In this document: one piece after another, positions 17,599-25,953 of the stretch
Layout of the letters: every line of letters starts with the position of its first letter
Numbering within the stretch: the stretch's first letter is position 1
Source of the DNA: Deltaproteobacteria bacterium
Lineage (GTDB): Bacteria > Myxococcota_A > Polyangia > GCA-2747355
DNA length: 64,000 bases
Assembly: GCA_020633415.1 (NCBI GenBank)
Contig: JACKDQ010000004.1
Coordinates: 62,001 to 126,000, forward strand
Direction: 5' to 3'
Made by a program: the position numbers and the translations under genes
Notes under the pieces: generated by a model
The model's input: only the letters and a program-made list of their open reading frames with translations
Databases searched by the model: none
Told to the model about the DNA's origin: nothing

Positions 17599-18994
17599 GG
17601 TAGCTTGGATGCCGCCGATCTTGGTAAGCGGCGCCGCCACGGTAGTTGGCTTTTTGCTGGTCTGGGTCGTCAAAGGGCGCGGTGGTGCGAAGATCGAAGA
17701 TGTTTCGTCGGTCGCTGTGCGGCGCGACGACTTGTTGCAGCGCAAGGCCGAGTTGATCGAAGCGCTGCGTGATCTCGATGATCGCGCGACCTTGGTCGAC
17801 CCCGCCACGCTCGCGGACGAGCGTCGTGAAGTCGAACTCCAGGCGGCTGAGGTGATGAAGGCGCTCGAGTCCTCCGAGGGTGCCGTCAAAGCGGCGCGCG
17901 GCGACGGGAGCCGGGCCAAAGCGACGCGCAAGAAGCGTCCGACCGAAGCTGTCGGTCGCGCAGGCGGGCTCTCTCCTCAATGGCGTGGCGCGCTGCTTGG
18001 CGGCGGTGTCGTCGGTTTGATCGCCGTGTTCTATTTTGCATTGCATAGCCAGTCGCAACCGCGGCAAGAGGGCATGTCGGTCACCGGCAACAACCAATCA
18101 ATGCCAGACAACAGCTCCGACAATCCTCACGAAGGTCAGGGTAAGTCGGGAGAGGCAGGCGCCCTAGCGGCCCAAGAGACGGCGCGTCTGCAAAAGGCAC
18201 GGGCAGCGGTTGCCGCGGCGCCGACGGCGATCAAAGCTCGCGTCGAGTTGGGCTACGCGCTGCTCGAAGCGGGTGGCTGGATCGAGCTCTATCGCAACGC
18301 TGCGGAGCTGCTCGAACAAGTGCCGAAGAATCCCGACGCGCTGTTCCAGATGGCCGCCGTGCGAGCCAAGATGGGACAGGGCGAGATGGCGATCAAGTTG
18401 CTCGATGAGGCGCTCAAGGCCGACGAGAAGCACGTGCGTTCGATCGCGATGCGCGGGCAGTTGGCCTTGCTATCCGGCGATCAGTCCGGTGCGCTCAAGT
18501 ATTTCGAGCGCGGTCAGCAGTTGGTCGGCAAAGGCCAAGGCTTCGATGAGCTGATCGCGCGTGCCAAGCAGGGCTCGTTCAAGGCGCCTGCAGCAGCCCC
18601 TGCTACGCCGACACCGTCAACGCCCGCCGCGAGTGTCGATCCGGCCGATGCGACCAAGACGATCACCGGTCGTCTGCTGTTGGGCTCTGACGCAAAGGTC
18701 AAAGGCGGTACGGTCTTTGTGATGGCACGCCCCGCCGGCGTCACCGTCGGACCACCCGTCGCCGCCGTGCGGCTCAGCGTGAGCTCCTTTCCCGCGACGT
18801 TTAGCATTGGTCCGAGCAACGTGATGCTGCGCGGCGTTGCGTTTCCGGACAAGGTCTCGCTCTCGGCCAAGCTTGATGCCGATGGTGATGCCAAGACCAA
18901 GAGTGCCGAAGACTTGCTAGGGAGCGCTGGGCAGGTCGCTGCTGGAACCAAAGATCTCGAGATCACGCTCCAGCCAGCTGGCGCGACCCACTAA
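17591..18994 (+). CDS. ccmI: CcmI/CycH-like TPR apocytochrome chaperone with extra C-terminal domain
   Basis: 467 residues. N-terminal TM helix (about 10-28), a cytoplasmic coiled-coil stretch with the DLLQRKAELIEALRDLDDR signature typical of the CcmI cytoplasmic loop, a second TM helix (about 135-155), then periplasmic TPR repeats (about 195-330) that should bind the C terminus of apocytochromes. A Pro/Thr linker leads to a beta-rich domain of about 110 residues (TGRLLLGSDAKVKGG ... LEITLQPAG) that is also found in some CcmI proteins. End of the ccm operon. Confidence 0.88.
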   Translation: MHEVAWMPPILVSGAATVVGFLLVWVVKGRGGAKIEDVSSVAVRRDDLLQRKAELIEALRDLDDRATLVDPATLADERREVELQAAEVMKALESSEGAVKAARGDGSRAKATRKKRPTEAVGRAGGLSPQWRGALLGGGVVGLIAVFYFALHSQSQPRQEGMSVTGNNQSMPDNSSDNPHEGQGKSGEAGALAAQETARLQKARAAVAAAPTAIKARVELGYALLEAGGWIELYRNAAELLEQVPKNPDALFQMAAVRAKMGQGEMAIKLLDEALKADEKHVRSIAMRGQLALLSGDQSGALKYFERGQQLVGKGQGFDELIARAKQGSFKAPAAAPATPTPSTPAASVDPADATKTITGRLLLGSDAKVKGGTVFVMARPAGVTVGPPVAAVRLSVSSFPATFSIGPSNVMLRGVAFPDKVSLSAKLDADGDAKTKSAEDLLGSAGQVAAGTKDLEITLQPAGATH

Positions 18995-19033
18995 ACCACC
19001 CTCTGCTCCGCGCGATCGCCGCTCAGCCGGCCT

Positions 19034-19049
19034 GATCTGGGCCCAGATC
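19034..19049. repeat. 16-bp perfect palindrome downstream of ccmI
   Basis: GATCTGGGCCCAGATC is self-complementary over 16 bases, 40 bases after the ccmI stop. It could be an operator or part of a terminator stem; no T-run follows. Confidence 0.5.
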
Positions 19050-19115
19050 TGCGCCCAGGTCGATCCTGGCCAACCTACCCGCAGTCCGGACAAAAGACAT
19101 TTCTTATTTTGGATG

Positions 19116-19143
19116 TTGATTTATGTAATACCCATTTCATAAT
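19116..19143 (+). promoter_or_regulatory. Candidate promoter in an A/T-rich patch
   Basis: TTGATT, 16-base spacer, CATAAT, inside a sharply A/T-richer stretch (about 19085-19215). A second -10-like TATACT lies at 19148-19153. It would drive the ORF at 19199. Confidence 0.45.
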
Positions 19144-19198
19144 AAGGTATACTTTTAGAGAGAAGGGCGGGATTGGTGTCTCGTCGTAGGTTATTATT

Positions 19199-19747
19199 AT
19201 GATTGCTGATTCTTATCTTGAGCTCCCCGTTGTTTGTGCATCAGAGGATTCGCAAAGAGCACGCCAGGGCACAGGTCAGACCGCAGCTATTGCGCGCCTG
19301 AAACCCAAGCGTATCGCCGTACCCCGCGGCGGCATCGGCGCTGCAAACATCCACTCCAGCGGCTGGGAGGCGATCGGACAACTCGATCTGGTGATCGATC
19401 ACGTTCGCGCCTTGGACAAGTCGCAGGGCGATTGGCGTCAGACGCTAACCTACGCCGAGGTGTTCTTGACCGCCCAGCGCGAAGTGGCGGTCAAAGCCCC
19501 GGCGAAGCTGCGACTGGCGATGCTGCAGCGACTCGAGTTGCTTGAACGGATGATCCGGCAAAATGGAGAGGGCGCTGATGGGCCCGATGAAGATACGCAG
19601 TTGCCGGTGACTTGGACGGCGAGCTACCGTCAACGGCGCGCCTCGCGACGGCGACAAGCCCTTGGTTGGCGTCGAGCGATCTTGCTAGCGATGTTGCTGA
19701 GCGCGACGGCGCTCTGGGCCTTCCTCAACGGACCGTTGGTCTTTTAG
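19199..19747 (+). CDS. Hypothetical protein with C-terminal membrane anchor
   Basis: A 182-residue ORF. Residues about 60-125 are helical and charged (IDHVRALDKSQGDWRQTLTY ...). A basic segment (RQRRASRRRQALGWRR) leads into a single C-terminal TM helix at about 160-178, so the protein would be tail-anchored. No ribosome site precedes the ATG and the first codons are A/T-rich, unlike the rest of the gene. Start uncertain; function unknown. Confidence 0.5.
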   Translation: MIADSYLELPVVCASEDSQRARQGTGQTAAIARLKPKRIAVPRGGIGAANIHSSGWEAIGQLDLVIDHVRALDKSQGDWRQTLTYAEVFLTAQREVAVKAPAKLRLAMLQRLELLERMIRQNGEGADGPDEDTQLPVTWTASYRQRRASRRRQALGWRRAILLAMLLSATALWAFLNGPLVF

Positions 19748-19752
19748 TTCCT

Positions 19753-19832
19753 TGGCTAGCGTTGGCTCCGCGCTCTTGCTCGCGCAACGCGCGAAGAGCG
19801 CTCCGCTTGCGCGGAGATCGCTTCGTTAGCCA
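19753..19832. repeat. Nested imperfect inverted repeat between the hypothetical gene and phoU
   Basis: Outer arms TGGCTAGCG (19753-19761) and CGTTAGCCA (19824-19832) pair with one G-T. Inner arms GCGCTCTT (19770-19777) and AAGAGCGC (19794-19801) are perfect. A separate hairpin CTCCGC-TTGC-GCGGAG occupies 19801-19816. It may act as a terminator or RNA structure; no T-run is present. Confidence 0.5.
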
Positions 19833-19893
19833 GCTCCACGGCGATCGATTGCCAGCGAGCTTACTGTCCGCAATCATTTCGGCTACACTGCTG

Positions 19894-20607
19894 ATGATGG
19901 CCAAGAGTCACACCGACCGATCCTACGAGAGCCAGCTCAAGGCGCTCCGCGAAGGCTTGCTACTGACTGCTGGTCGTGTCGAGCAGATGATCAGCGATGC
20001 GGTGCGTGGTGTAGTCGAGCGCGATGCACAGCTCGCTCGCCTTGTGATCGACAGGGATGCACAAATCAACCGCGCAGAGATCGAGATCGATGATCTGTGC
20101 CTACAAATCTTGGCTCGTCGCCAGCCGATGGCTTCCGATCTGCGGTTCATCACCCTATCGCTCAAGATGGTTACCGACCTCGAGCGAATCGGCGATCTGG
20201 CGGTCAATATCGCAGAACGCGCGATCGATCTTGCCGACGAGCCGCCGCTGACCGCACTCGAAGACATTTCGCTGATGGGTGAGAAGGTCCGGCTGTTGGT
20301 TCGCCAGGCCGTCGATGCATTTGTCGAGGGCGATGTCGAGCAAGCCGAGGCTGTTGTCGACGGCGATGACGATATCGACAGCCTTTACATTCAGGTCTTT
20401 CGCGACATGTTGCGACGCATGACCGCCGATCCCGACGCCATCGAGCGCGGTATCCATCTTCAGTCGATCGCCAAGTGGCTCGAGCGAATGGGCGATCACG
20501 CGGAGAACCTCGCCGAGCAGGTGATCTTCATGATCAAGGGCAAGGACGTGCGACACCTGGGGCGCCGTGGTCGCGCCGCTCTTGTGCCCCCGCAATCGGC
20601 GACCTAA
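19894..20607 (+). CDS. phoU: Phosphate-signalling accessory protein PhoU
   Basis: A 237-residue cytoplasmic protein made of two PhoU three-helix repeats (about 10-110 and 120-220). The repeat signatures are visible: DLRFITLSLKMVTDLERIGDLAVNIAERA in repeat one (two adjoining stretches) and LQSIAKWLERMGDHAENLAEQVIF in repeat two, each with the metal-binding E/DxxxD pattern. PhoU couples the Pst transporter to a PhoR-type kinase, but no pst genes are nearby. Two ATGs are adjacent (19894, 19897); a -10-like TACACT at 19884-19889 suggests a leaderless message starting at the second. Confidence 0.93.
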   Translation: MMAKSHTDRSYESQLKALREGLLLTAGRVEQMISDAVRGVVERDAQLARLVIDRDAQINRAEIEIDDLCLQILARRQPMASDLRFITLSLKMVTDLERIGDLAVNIAERAIDLADEPPLTALEDISLMGEKVRLLVRQAVDAFVEGDVEQAEAVVDGDDDIDSLYIQVFRDMLRRMTADPDAIERGIHLQSIAKWLERMGDHAENLAEQVIFMIKGKDVRHLGRRGRAALVPPQSAT

Positions 20608-20672
20608 CAGCGGCCAGCTGGGCAGCACCTACGTTTTGCAGCGCATTTTTTGGGCCTGCGCCTTGACGGCGT

Positions 20673-20728
20673 GTGGATCCAAAAAACATTCAGCGCCGAC
20701 CAAAGATGCAGGCTTCGTTTGGATCCAC
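20673..20728. repeat. 11-bp perfect inverted repeat upstream of the parB-like gene
   Basis: GTGGATCCAAA (20673-20683) and TTTGGATCCAC (20718-20728) are exact reverse complements separated by 34 bases, in the 264-base phoU-parB intergenic region. Could be a protein binding site or a hairpin. It does not resemble the canonical parS palindrome. Confidence 0.55.
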
Positions 20729-20871
20729 CGCGACGCAACGGGCTGTTGTTTCGGCTACTTGTGACAAATTTGCCGCTTGGCAAGCGCGATCGCAAACGCC
20801 AGACTGCTGCTCATCAGGCATTTTCGGTCGATGGCGAGCAGCGCAAGCGTTGCTGGCAAGGAGGAGTTTGA

Positions 20872-21744
20872 ATGTTGACCACCAAGCGCTTCGAATACCT
20901 ACCTTTTGCGCAAATCCAGTTGCATCCCGATCTGATCAACCACCGCAACACCGACATGCAAAAGGTCTCCCACTACCAACGCGACATTTTGAAAAACGGC
21001 CTCTTGGAGCCGTTGGTCGTTTGGGAGCGTGCTCCGGGCCAACTCTACCTGGTCGGTGGCTTCCACCGCCGACAGGCGATCGAGAACATTCGCAAAGAGC
21101 GGCCAGACTATTTCGATCGTGTCGATACCCGTGTGGTTGGCGGAGACCTCGACGAGATGCGAGCGCTCAACCTCAAGCTCAACGCTGATCGCGTCGACAC
21201 GCGGATCACCGACTTCTTCGACACGGTGATCTATCTGAACAACGCCAATTGGAGCAAAGAGCGGATCGGTGAGTTTCTCGATCGCAGCGTTACATGGATC
21301 GGCGAGATTCTGCGCTTTGCCCCGAGCATGCCCGCCCAGGTTCGTCAGCTGCTCGCCGATGGCAAGATCAGCTGGAACAAGGGCAAAGCGATCTGTCGTG
21401 CGCTAGAAGATGCAGATCCTGGCAAGGAGCGCGAGGTGCTCGCTCGGCAGCTAGCGTTGCTGAAAAAGACCAGCAAGCCCGCGGCAAAGCCGCTGAGCTT
21501 TCGTGGCCTCAAGCGCAACCTGCTGCGCTTTGTTGAGCACGACCCACTGGCGGTTTACCAACTTCGAGCTGGCGATCTCCTAGCGCTGGTTACGGTGCTC
21601 GAGGGTAAGAACTACGAGACCGACGATTTGGAGCGGGTTCAGCGCGTCTTTCCCGCGCTACTCGATGGTGAAGGCACCGAGTCCAGTCGTAGCCGGGCCG
21701 CCGAGAATACCGCGCGCGCGCAACGCGCTGCGGCTGCCAGCTAG
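20872..21744 (+). CDS. Orphan ParB/RepB/Spo0J-like protein
   Basis: A 290-residue protein with a ParB N-terminal nuclease/CTPase-type domain: the segment IQLHPDLINHR, then ILKNGLLEPLVVW and the GGFHRRQAI box (GxxRR pattern) at about residues 15-75. A helix-turn-helix-like region follows (WSKERIGEFLDRSVTWIGEILRF), then a basic helical C-terminal half. Strong ribosome site AAGGAGGAG. There is no parA next to it and no replication gene in view, so a chromosome-partition role is unlikely; a gene regulator or specialised DNA-binding role fits better. Confidence 0.8.
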   Translation: MLTTKRFEYLPFAQIQLHPDLINHRNTDMQKVSHYQRDILKNGLLEPLVVWERAPGQLYLVGGFHRRQAIENIRKERPDYFDRVDTRVVGGDLDEMRALNLKLNADRVDTRITDFFDTVIYLNNANWSKERIGEFLDRSVTWIGEILRFAPSMPAQVRQLLADGKISWNKGKAICRALEDADPGKEREVLARQLALLKKTSKPAAKPLSFRGLKRNLLRFVEHDPLAVYQLRAGDLLALVTVLEGKNYETDDLERVQRVFPALLDGEGTESSRSRAAENTARAQRAAAAS

Positions 21745-22018
21745 CGCAGTCAGCGCTGTTCTCGCCCGCATGCTGGGTTGACGTTTTGAACATTCACGAT
21801 GGCCGCGGTGGCCCTTTTCTTGCGCGGCAGTAGCGCGCTGCGAGATTTGGCGGTCTGCTTGTTCGCGCTGGCTGGGACAGTCGTCGTTGCGGCTGGGGTC
21901 GGCTGGCCGGGCGAACACGCGCTCGCCGCATCCAGATCGCGCTCAGCGCAAAACGGCGGGCCAGTGCATCGTATGGTTTCTCTGTTGCACTGCATTCTCG
22001 GCAAGGAGACAGCCGCCG

Positions 22019-22603
22019 ATGCGCAGTACACCGACAACGATGCTGACGATCTTGACGATGCTACACTTTGGCGTTGGCTGCGGAGTGGTCAGCGAACAGC
22101 AGCTCGATCGCGGAACGGGCAAAGCAGAAGGACAGCTTGAGGATCAGCTCGTGCGGCAAAGCTGTCTAGCGGCGAAGCGGTCTTTGCATGACAAGCTCTC
22201 GTCGGAGATACTCAGCCAGATCGACGCGTTGTGCGACGCGCTGCGATGCGATCAAGGCATCGCCGAGGCAGTTAGTGGCTGCAATCATTTCGCTGCGAGC
22301 TTTGATGCCAACGGTCAGGTCAGCGAGCTGCATCGCGAGATCAGCAGTACCGTTTGCTCCGCGCTGCGTTGCTCAAAGACCTGCATCGAAGCCCTCAACT
22401 GCATGGCGGCGTGCAAACTCGAACCGGCTTGTCTCGCGGCATGCGCGGAGGGCGCGACGCTTGTCGGTCTAGAGCACCTCGCAACATGTGTGGACGATGC
22501 GGTAATTGGGGCATGCGCAGCGGAGTGTGCTGCGGCCAACTCCGAGTCGTGCCCAGTCTGTGTCCAGCAACAATGCCAAGCGCCGCTCCACGCCTGTCAG
22601 TGA
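22019..22603 (+). CDS. Cysteine-rich secreted lipoprotein
   Basis: 194 residues from ATG 22019, chosen because AAGGAG lies upstream and a short signal peptide with lipobox FGVGC follows. The mature part has about 20 cysteines, with repeated CxxxC pairs (CKLEPACLAAC, CPVCVQQQC). It resembles the Cys-rich surface lipoproteins common in myxobacteria. No enzymatic motif is seen. The 274 bases upstream hold no convincing gene. Confidence 0.7.
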   Translation: MRSTPTTMLTILTMLHFGVGCGVVSEQQLDRGTGKAEGQLEDQLVRQSCLAAKRSLHDKLSSEILSQIDALCDALRCDQGIAEAVSGCNHFAASFDANGQVSELHREISSTVCSALRCSKTCIEALNCMAACKLEPACLAACAEGATLVGLEHLATCVDDAVIGACAAECAAANSESCPVCVQQQCQAPLHACQ

Positions 22604-22639
22604 GGAACGTCGTCAAGGGGCCCATGGCGCGGCTCGACA

Positions 22640-23446
22640 CTATCCGGCGTTGGGCTGACGGGACCTTTCCTGCGCCGGCTTTTGCGAGCGGAAGAAGGCC
22701 AGCATCTGGCGGAAATACCCACCGGGGTAGCTGGGATCATCGAGGCCATAGCGATCGGCGACGCGGTCTTTCGGGTAGAACGCGGTGCGAAAGAGCCAAT
22801 CCCAGATCGCCAACTTGGTCGCGTAGTTTGAATGGTCGTGCTCGGGATGATGGTGCCAGCGATGCATCTCTGGCCCGTTGATCACGTATTGCAGCCAGCC
22901 AGCCCGCACGTTGATGTTGTTGTGGATCCAGATCCCCCAGGTGGAGGAGACAAAGGCCTTGAGCACGGCGACGGCTGGCGCACCACCCAACAAGACGATC
23001 ATGCCGAACTCTACGGTTTGGTTGATCATGATCTCGAACGGATGAGAGCGCGAGCCGCCGACCCAGTCGACGTCTTCGATCGAATGGTGAGCCTCGTGAA
23101 AGCGCCACAAGAAGGCATTCTTGTGCATCGCCATGTGGAAGAAATAGATGAATAGGTCGTGCAGAACGATAAAAAAGATCAGCTGCAGCCATATCGGCCA
23201 ATCCGACACCAAACGTAACCGCGATAGGTTTGTGCTGTTGTCGATGAACTTGATCAGCCAGCCGATCGCCTGACCCAACACCACGCTCTGCACAATGGTG
23301 TACATGATCAGATCGTCCCAAAACCACTTGCGCAGGATCTTCCGGTCTTTGCGGTACGGGTACTTCACCGATAGCACGAGGATCAGTGCCACCCACACGC
23401 CGGAGGCGACAAAACAGCCCAGTTTGAGCAAGGTTAGATCTGACAT
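22640..23446 (-). CDS. Sterol desaturase / fatty acid hydroxylase family membrane protein
   Basis: 268 residues with four hydrophobic segments and the three histidine clusters of the di-iron membrane hydroxylase family: HDLFIYFFHMAMH, HEAHHS and HRWHHHPEHDHSNY. These bind two irons and hydroxylate or desaturate a lipid or sterol at the membrane. The start at 23446 follows a GAGG-type ribosome site. Substrate unknown. Convergent with the Cys-rich lipoprotein gene. Confidence 0.92.
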   Translation of the reverse strand: MSDLTLLKLGCFVASGVWVALILVLSVKYPYRKDRKILRKWFWDDLIMYTIVQSVVLGQAIGWLIKFIDNSTNLSRLRLVSDWPIWLQLIFFIVLHDLFIYFFHMAMHKNAFLWRFHEAHHSIEDVDWVGGSRSHPFEIMINQTVEFGMIVLLGGAPAVAVLKAFVSSTWGIWIHNNINVRAGWLQYVINGPEMHRWHHHPEHDHSNYATKLAIWDWLFRTAFYPKDRVADRYGLDDPSYPGGYFRQMLAFFRSQKPAQERSRQPNAG

Positions 23447-23605
23447 CTCATCACCTCGACCGTGGACGGTTCGCTCTCGTCGCCCGCATACCACGGCCGA
23501 CGATTAGCGGCAAAGCAAAACCCGGCGGGGCCAAGCAGCAAAATGGCCGAAATGTTGGACTATTATTTGAGCGGGATTCGCCTGCGGATCGCCGAGCTGG
23601 CCAGG

Positions 23606-24307
23606 CTAGCGCCTAGCCAGTGGCATGAGCATGCAACGCTTGATCAGGATGTTGTTTTGGCCGAGCTCGACTGTGCGACAGACGGCGGTCGTCGGATCGG
23701 TGTTGGGCACGCAAGTCTGGTTTGTCTCGCAGACCATGGCGCAATCGAACAGCGGACAGACATCAGGCAGCGCGGGAACGCCATCGACGGGGGTCACGCA
23801 GGGCTCGCTGCCGATCAGCGCTCTGGGAAAGCCATCGAGGCATGGGCAACAACCCTGATGGTAACGGCCAGGCGCGCAGTCTGCGTCGGTCTGACATTCA
23901 TCCGTGAAGATGCAGTTGCCTTGGGCGTCTGCGGCGACGGTGCGCACTGGAGGTGGCGTGATGTCGCAGTCGATCCGCTCACAGATCTCAGGCCGTTTGC
24001 GCAGGCATGCCGGGTCAGATGGTCCAATGGTGACCACGCGTTGGACGCTGGGTCCGACTTCGACGAGACACGAGTCGTTGTCGACCTCGCTTTTGCGATA
24101 GGGTAAAGCGGCGCCGCAGCAGTTATCGGTGCGGATCGCCAACACGCAGCGCGTACCGCCGATCGCATCAGCAGGCGATCCGAGGTCAGGCGAGCGTTGG
24201 ATCTCTTGCCTAGCGTCGGCAGCACCACCGTCGGTGGATTGTGAAGTAGTGCGTGCACCGCAAGCGCTCACCACGAGCGCTCCAATCAACAGGCGGCATT
24301 TGATCAT
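23606..24307 (-). CDS. Cysteine-rich lipoprotein, function unknown
   Basis: 233 residues from ATG 24307, preceded by GGAG. Signal peptide with lipobox VVSAC, then an Asp/Ala/Gly linker (TDGGAADA). The mature domain has many cysteines, including CCGAA, a CQTDADCAPG motif and GCCPCLDG, which resemble small disulphide-rich repeats of myxobacterial surface proteins. Its position next to other lipoprotein genes suggests envelope function; nothing more can be said. Confidence 0.8.
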   Translation of the reverse strand: MIKCRLLIGALVVSACGARTTSQSTDGGAADARQEIQRSPDLGSPADAIGGTRCVLAIRTDNCCGAALPYRKSEVDNDSCLVEVGPSVQRVVTIGPSDPACLRKRPEICERIDCDITPPPVRTVAADAQGNCIFTDECQTDADCAPGRYHQGCCPCLDGFPRALIGSEPCVTPVDGVPALPDVCPLFDCAMVCETNQTCVPNTDPTTAVCRTVELGQNNILIKRCMLMPLARR

Positions 24308-24557
24308 TGTTAAGTTCTCCGGCTGGTCGCAGGTCATTTGCGGCGCTGCGAGCTTTCCGAGATCTAGAGCAATCAGTGTGCCAGCGAATAACCTGCTGAG
24401 AGGGCGCAGATGTTGTGAAATCCGCCTGGGGGGCGCGACGCTGCTCTCACAAAAACTGGCATCGGCAAGCGCTGGGCCTCAGGAAACTGATAGCGCAACC
24501 GCGCTCGCCGCGGCAATGAAGAGAGTCGGCCTCTTGCGGATCAGCTGGAGCGGATCG

Positions 24558-25844
24558 CTATCGGCAGTTCTGGAAGCGAACTGAGCTGGAGCGAGCGGTC
24601 TGGGCCCGCTGGAAACGACCACCGCCGCTGTAGTCCTCGCTGATGTAGAACTTGCGAAGCTGGCACCACTTCTCACCGGGGACGCGATAAAGCACGTAGC
24701 CGAACTTGTCGCGATACTTCGGTACGCCGATAGCGTTCTTGTGGATGTTCCAGGCCACCGCCGATTTTGCGCCGAAGGCCTTGATGATCTTGGCGCCCGG
24801 ATGCCAGCGGCGGATCATTTTGGTGGCCAGTGCCACGCCATAGTGGCTCGGACCTGCGGCCGGTGTCTCCAGTTTCGGCGCGAGCTCTTCGACCGCTGCG
24901 CGCAGTTTCGCTTTGGCTGCTTTGCGCTCGGCGAAGACATCGTCACCAGGGCCATCTGCGCCGCCCGCTGCGGCGAACAGTGCGGTGTACTTGTTTTGCG
25001 AAGCCGCGAGATCTTCCTTGGTCACGAAGAAGTATTTCTTCCAGGTCACCACGCCATCTTCGGCCAACCATCCTTCGTTTCGGGCAAGTTTCTCGGGATC
25101 GACCGCAACGCGCGCACGGCGGCTATCATCGGTGCCGATGAAGTTCTGAATCGCGCGGACCAAGAGTTGGCGGTGCTGCTTGGCGGCGTTGCACCAGTGA
25201 ACCGGAAAGTCTTTGGCGATCATGATGTGATTCATCTCGTATTGAGATTTGCCCGCACTACATTTGCCGACGATCGCTTGCCAACGGGGTTGCTGACAGA
25301 TTTGATGGACTTCCTCAGCGACTTTGCGGTGGCGCGCGATCAACTCGGGTGTCGTCGTGCCGAGAAATCGCGCTTTGGGATCGAGCAAGAAGCGCACGAG
25401 TGCATGCATCTCGTTGATCCGTGGGCTTTGGACTTCCTTGTGAAACGCCCAACACTCGCGCTTTGATTCGCCGGCCGCCTTACCCGCACCGGCGATCGCA
25501 GTCGCTAGCGATTTGTTGTAGGCCACCCAGCCTTTGAGCTGCTTGACCATCTCTTGCCCTTCGGCGGAGGCGCGGTCTGGGCGCGACATGCTGTTGAAGC
25601 CGCGAATTGCATATTTGAGATTGAACTGCAGGTCCCTTAGCGGATTGCTGAGTCGCGAGTGATCTCCCGTCACCGCCTGTCCGTCGAAGTCCGCAGAGAT
25701 CTTGGCCTTGATCTTGTCGTTCTTCTGCAGCCAGCTGGTAACGTTCTGCAGCGCCTTCGCGCCTTGTGGACTGATCGCCAGCGCAACGCTGCTTGCAAAT
25801 AGCACGGCAACAACAACCGATACCCCGCGCAGATAGCGGTGCAT
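24558..25844 (-). CDS. Secreted protein of unknown function
   Basis: 428 residues with a clear signal peptide (hydrophobic core VSVVVAVLFASSVALA, cleavage near ALA-IS). GGGAGGTAGCT precedes the ATG. The mature part is mostly helical and rich in Lys/Ala/Arg, with several conserved-looking Trp and Cys residues (WAFHKEV, HQICQQPRWQAIVGKC, HWCNAAKQ, EKWCQLRKFYISEDYSG). No family recognised. The 250 bases between it and the upstream lipoprotein gene hold nothing I can identify. Confidence 0.75.
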   Translation of the reverse strand: MHRYLRGVSVVVAVLFASSVALAISPQGAKALQNVTSWLQKNDKIKAKISADFDGQAVTGDHSRLSNPLRDLQFNLKYAIRGFNSMSRPDRASAEGQEMVKQLKGWVAYNKSLATAIAGAGKAAGESKRECWAFHKEVQSPRINEMHALVRFLLDPKARFLGTTTPELIARHRKVAEEVHQICQQPRWQAIVGKCSAGKSQYEMNHIMIAKDFPVHWCNAAKQHRQLLVRAIQNFIGTDDSRRARVAVDPEKLARNEGWLAEDGVVTWKKYFFVTKEDLAASQNKYTALFAAAGGADGPGDDVFAERKAAKAKLRAAVEELAPKLETPAAGPSHYGVALATKMIRRWHPGAKIIKAFGAKSAVAWNIHKNAIGVPKYRDKFGYVLYRVPGEKWCQLRKFYISEDYSGGGRFQRAQTARSSSVRFQNCR

Positions 25845-25953
25845 AGCTACCTCCCTTGAATGAGCAGTGCAGTAGGTGAGGCTCTATTCTGTCGCTTTTG
25901 TCGAACGAAGTCAGCCCGAAAGCGCCAGCAGCCCAGCTGCTTGCTGGTCCAGC

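Noticed and set aside
20673..20728. parS centromere site
   Set aside because: The inverted repeat GTGGATCCAAA does not match the conserved parS palindrome and the gap is too long.
21799..22140. Possible small secreted protein overlapping the Cys-rich lipoprotein start
   Set aside because: It overlaps 122 bases of a better supported gene, its second half is Arg/Asp-rich shadow, and no ribosome site is evident.
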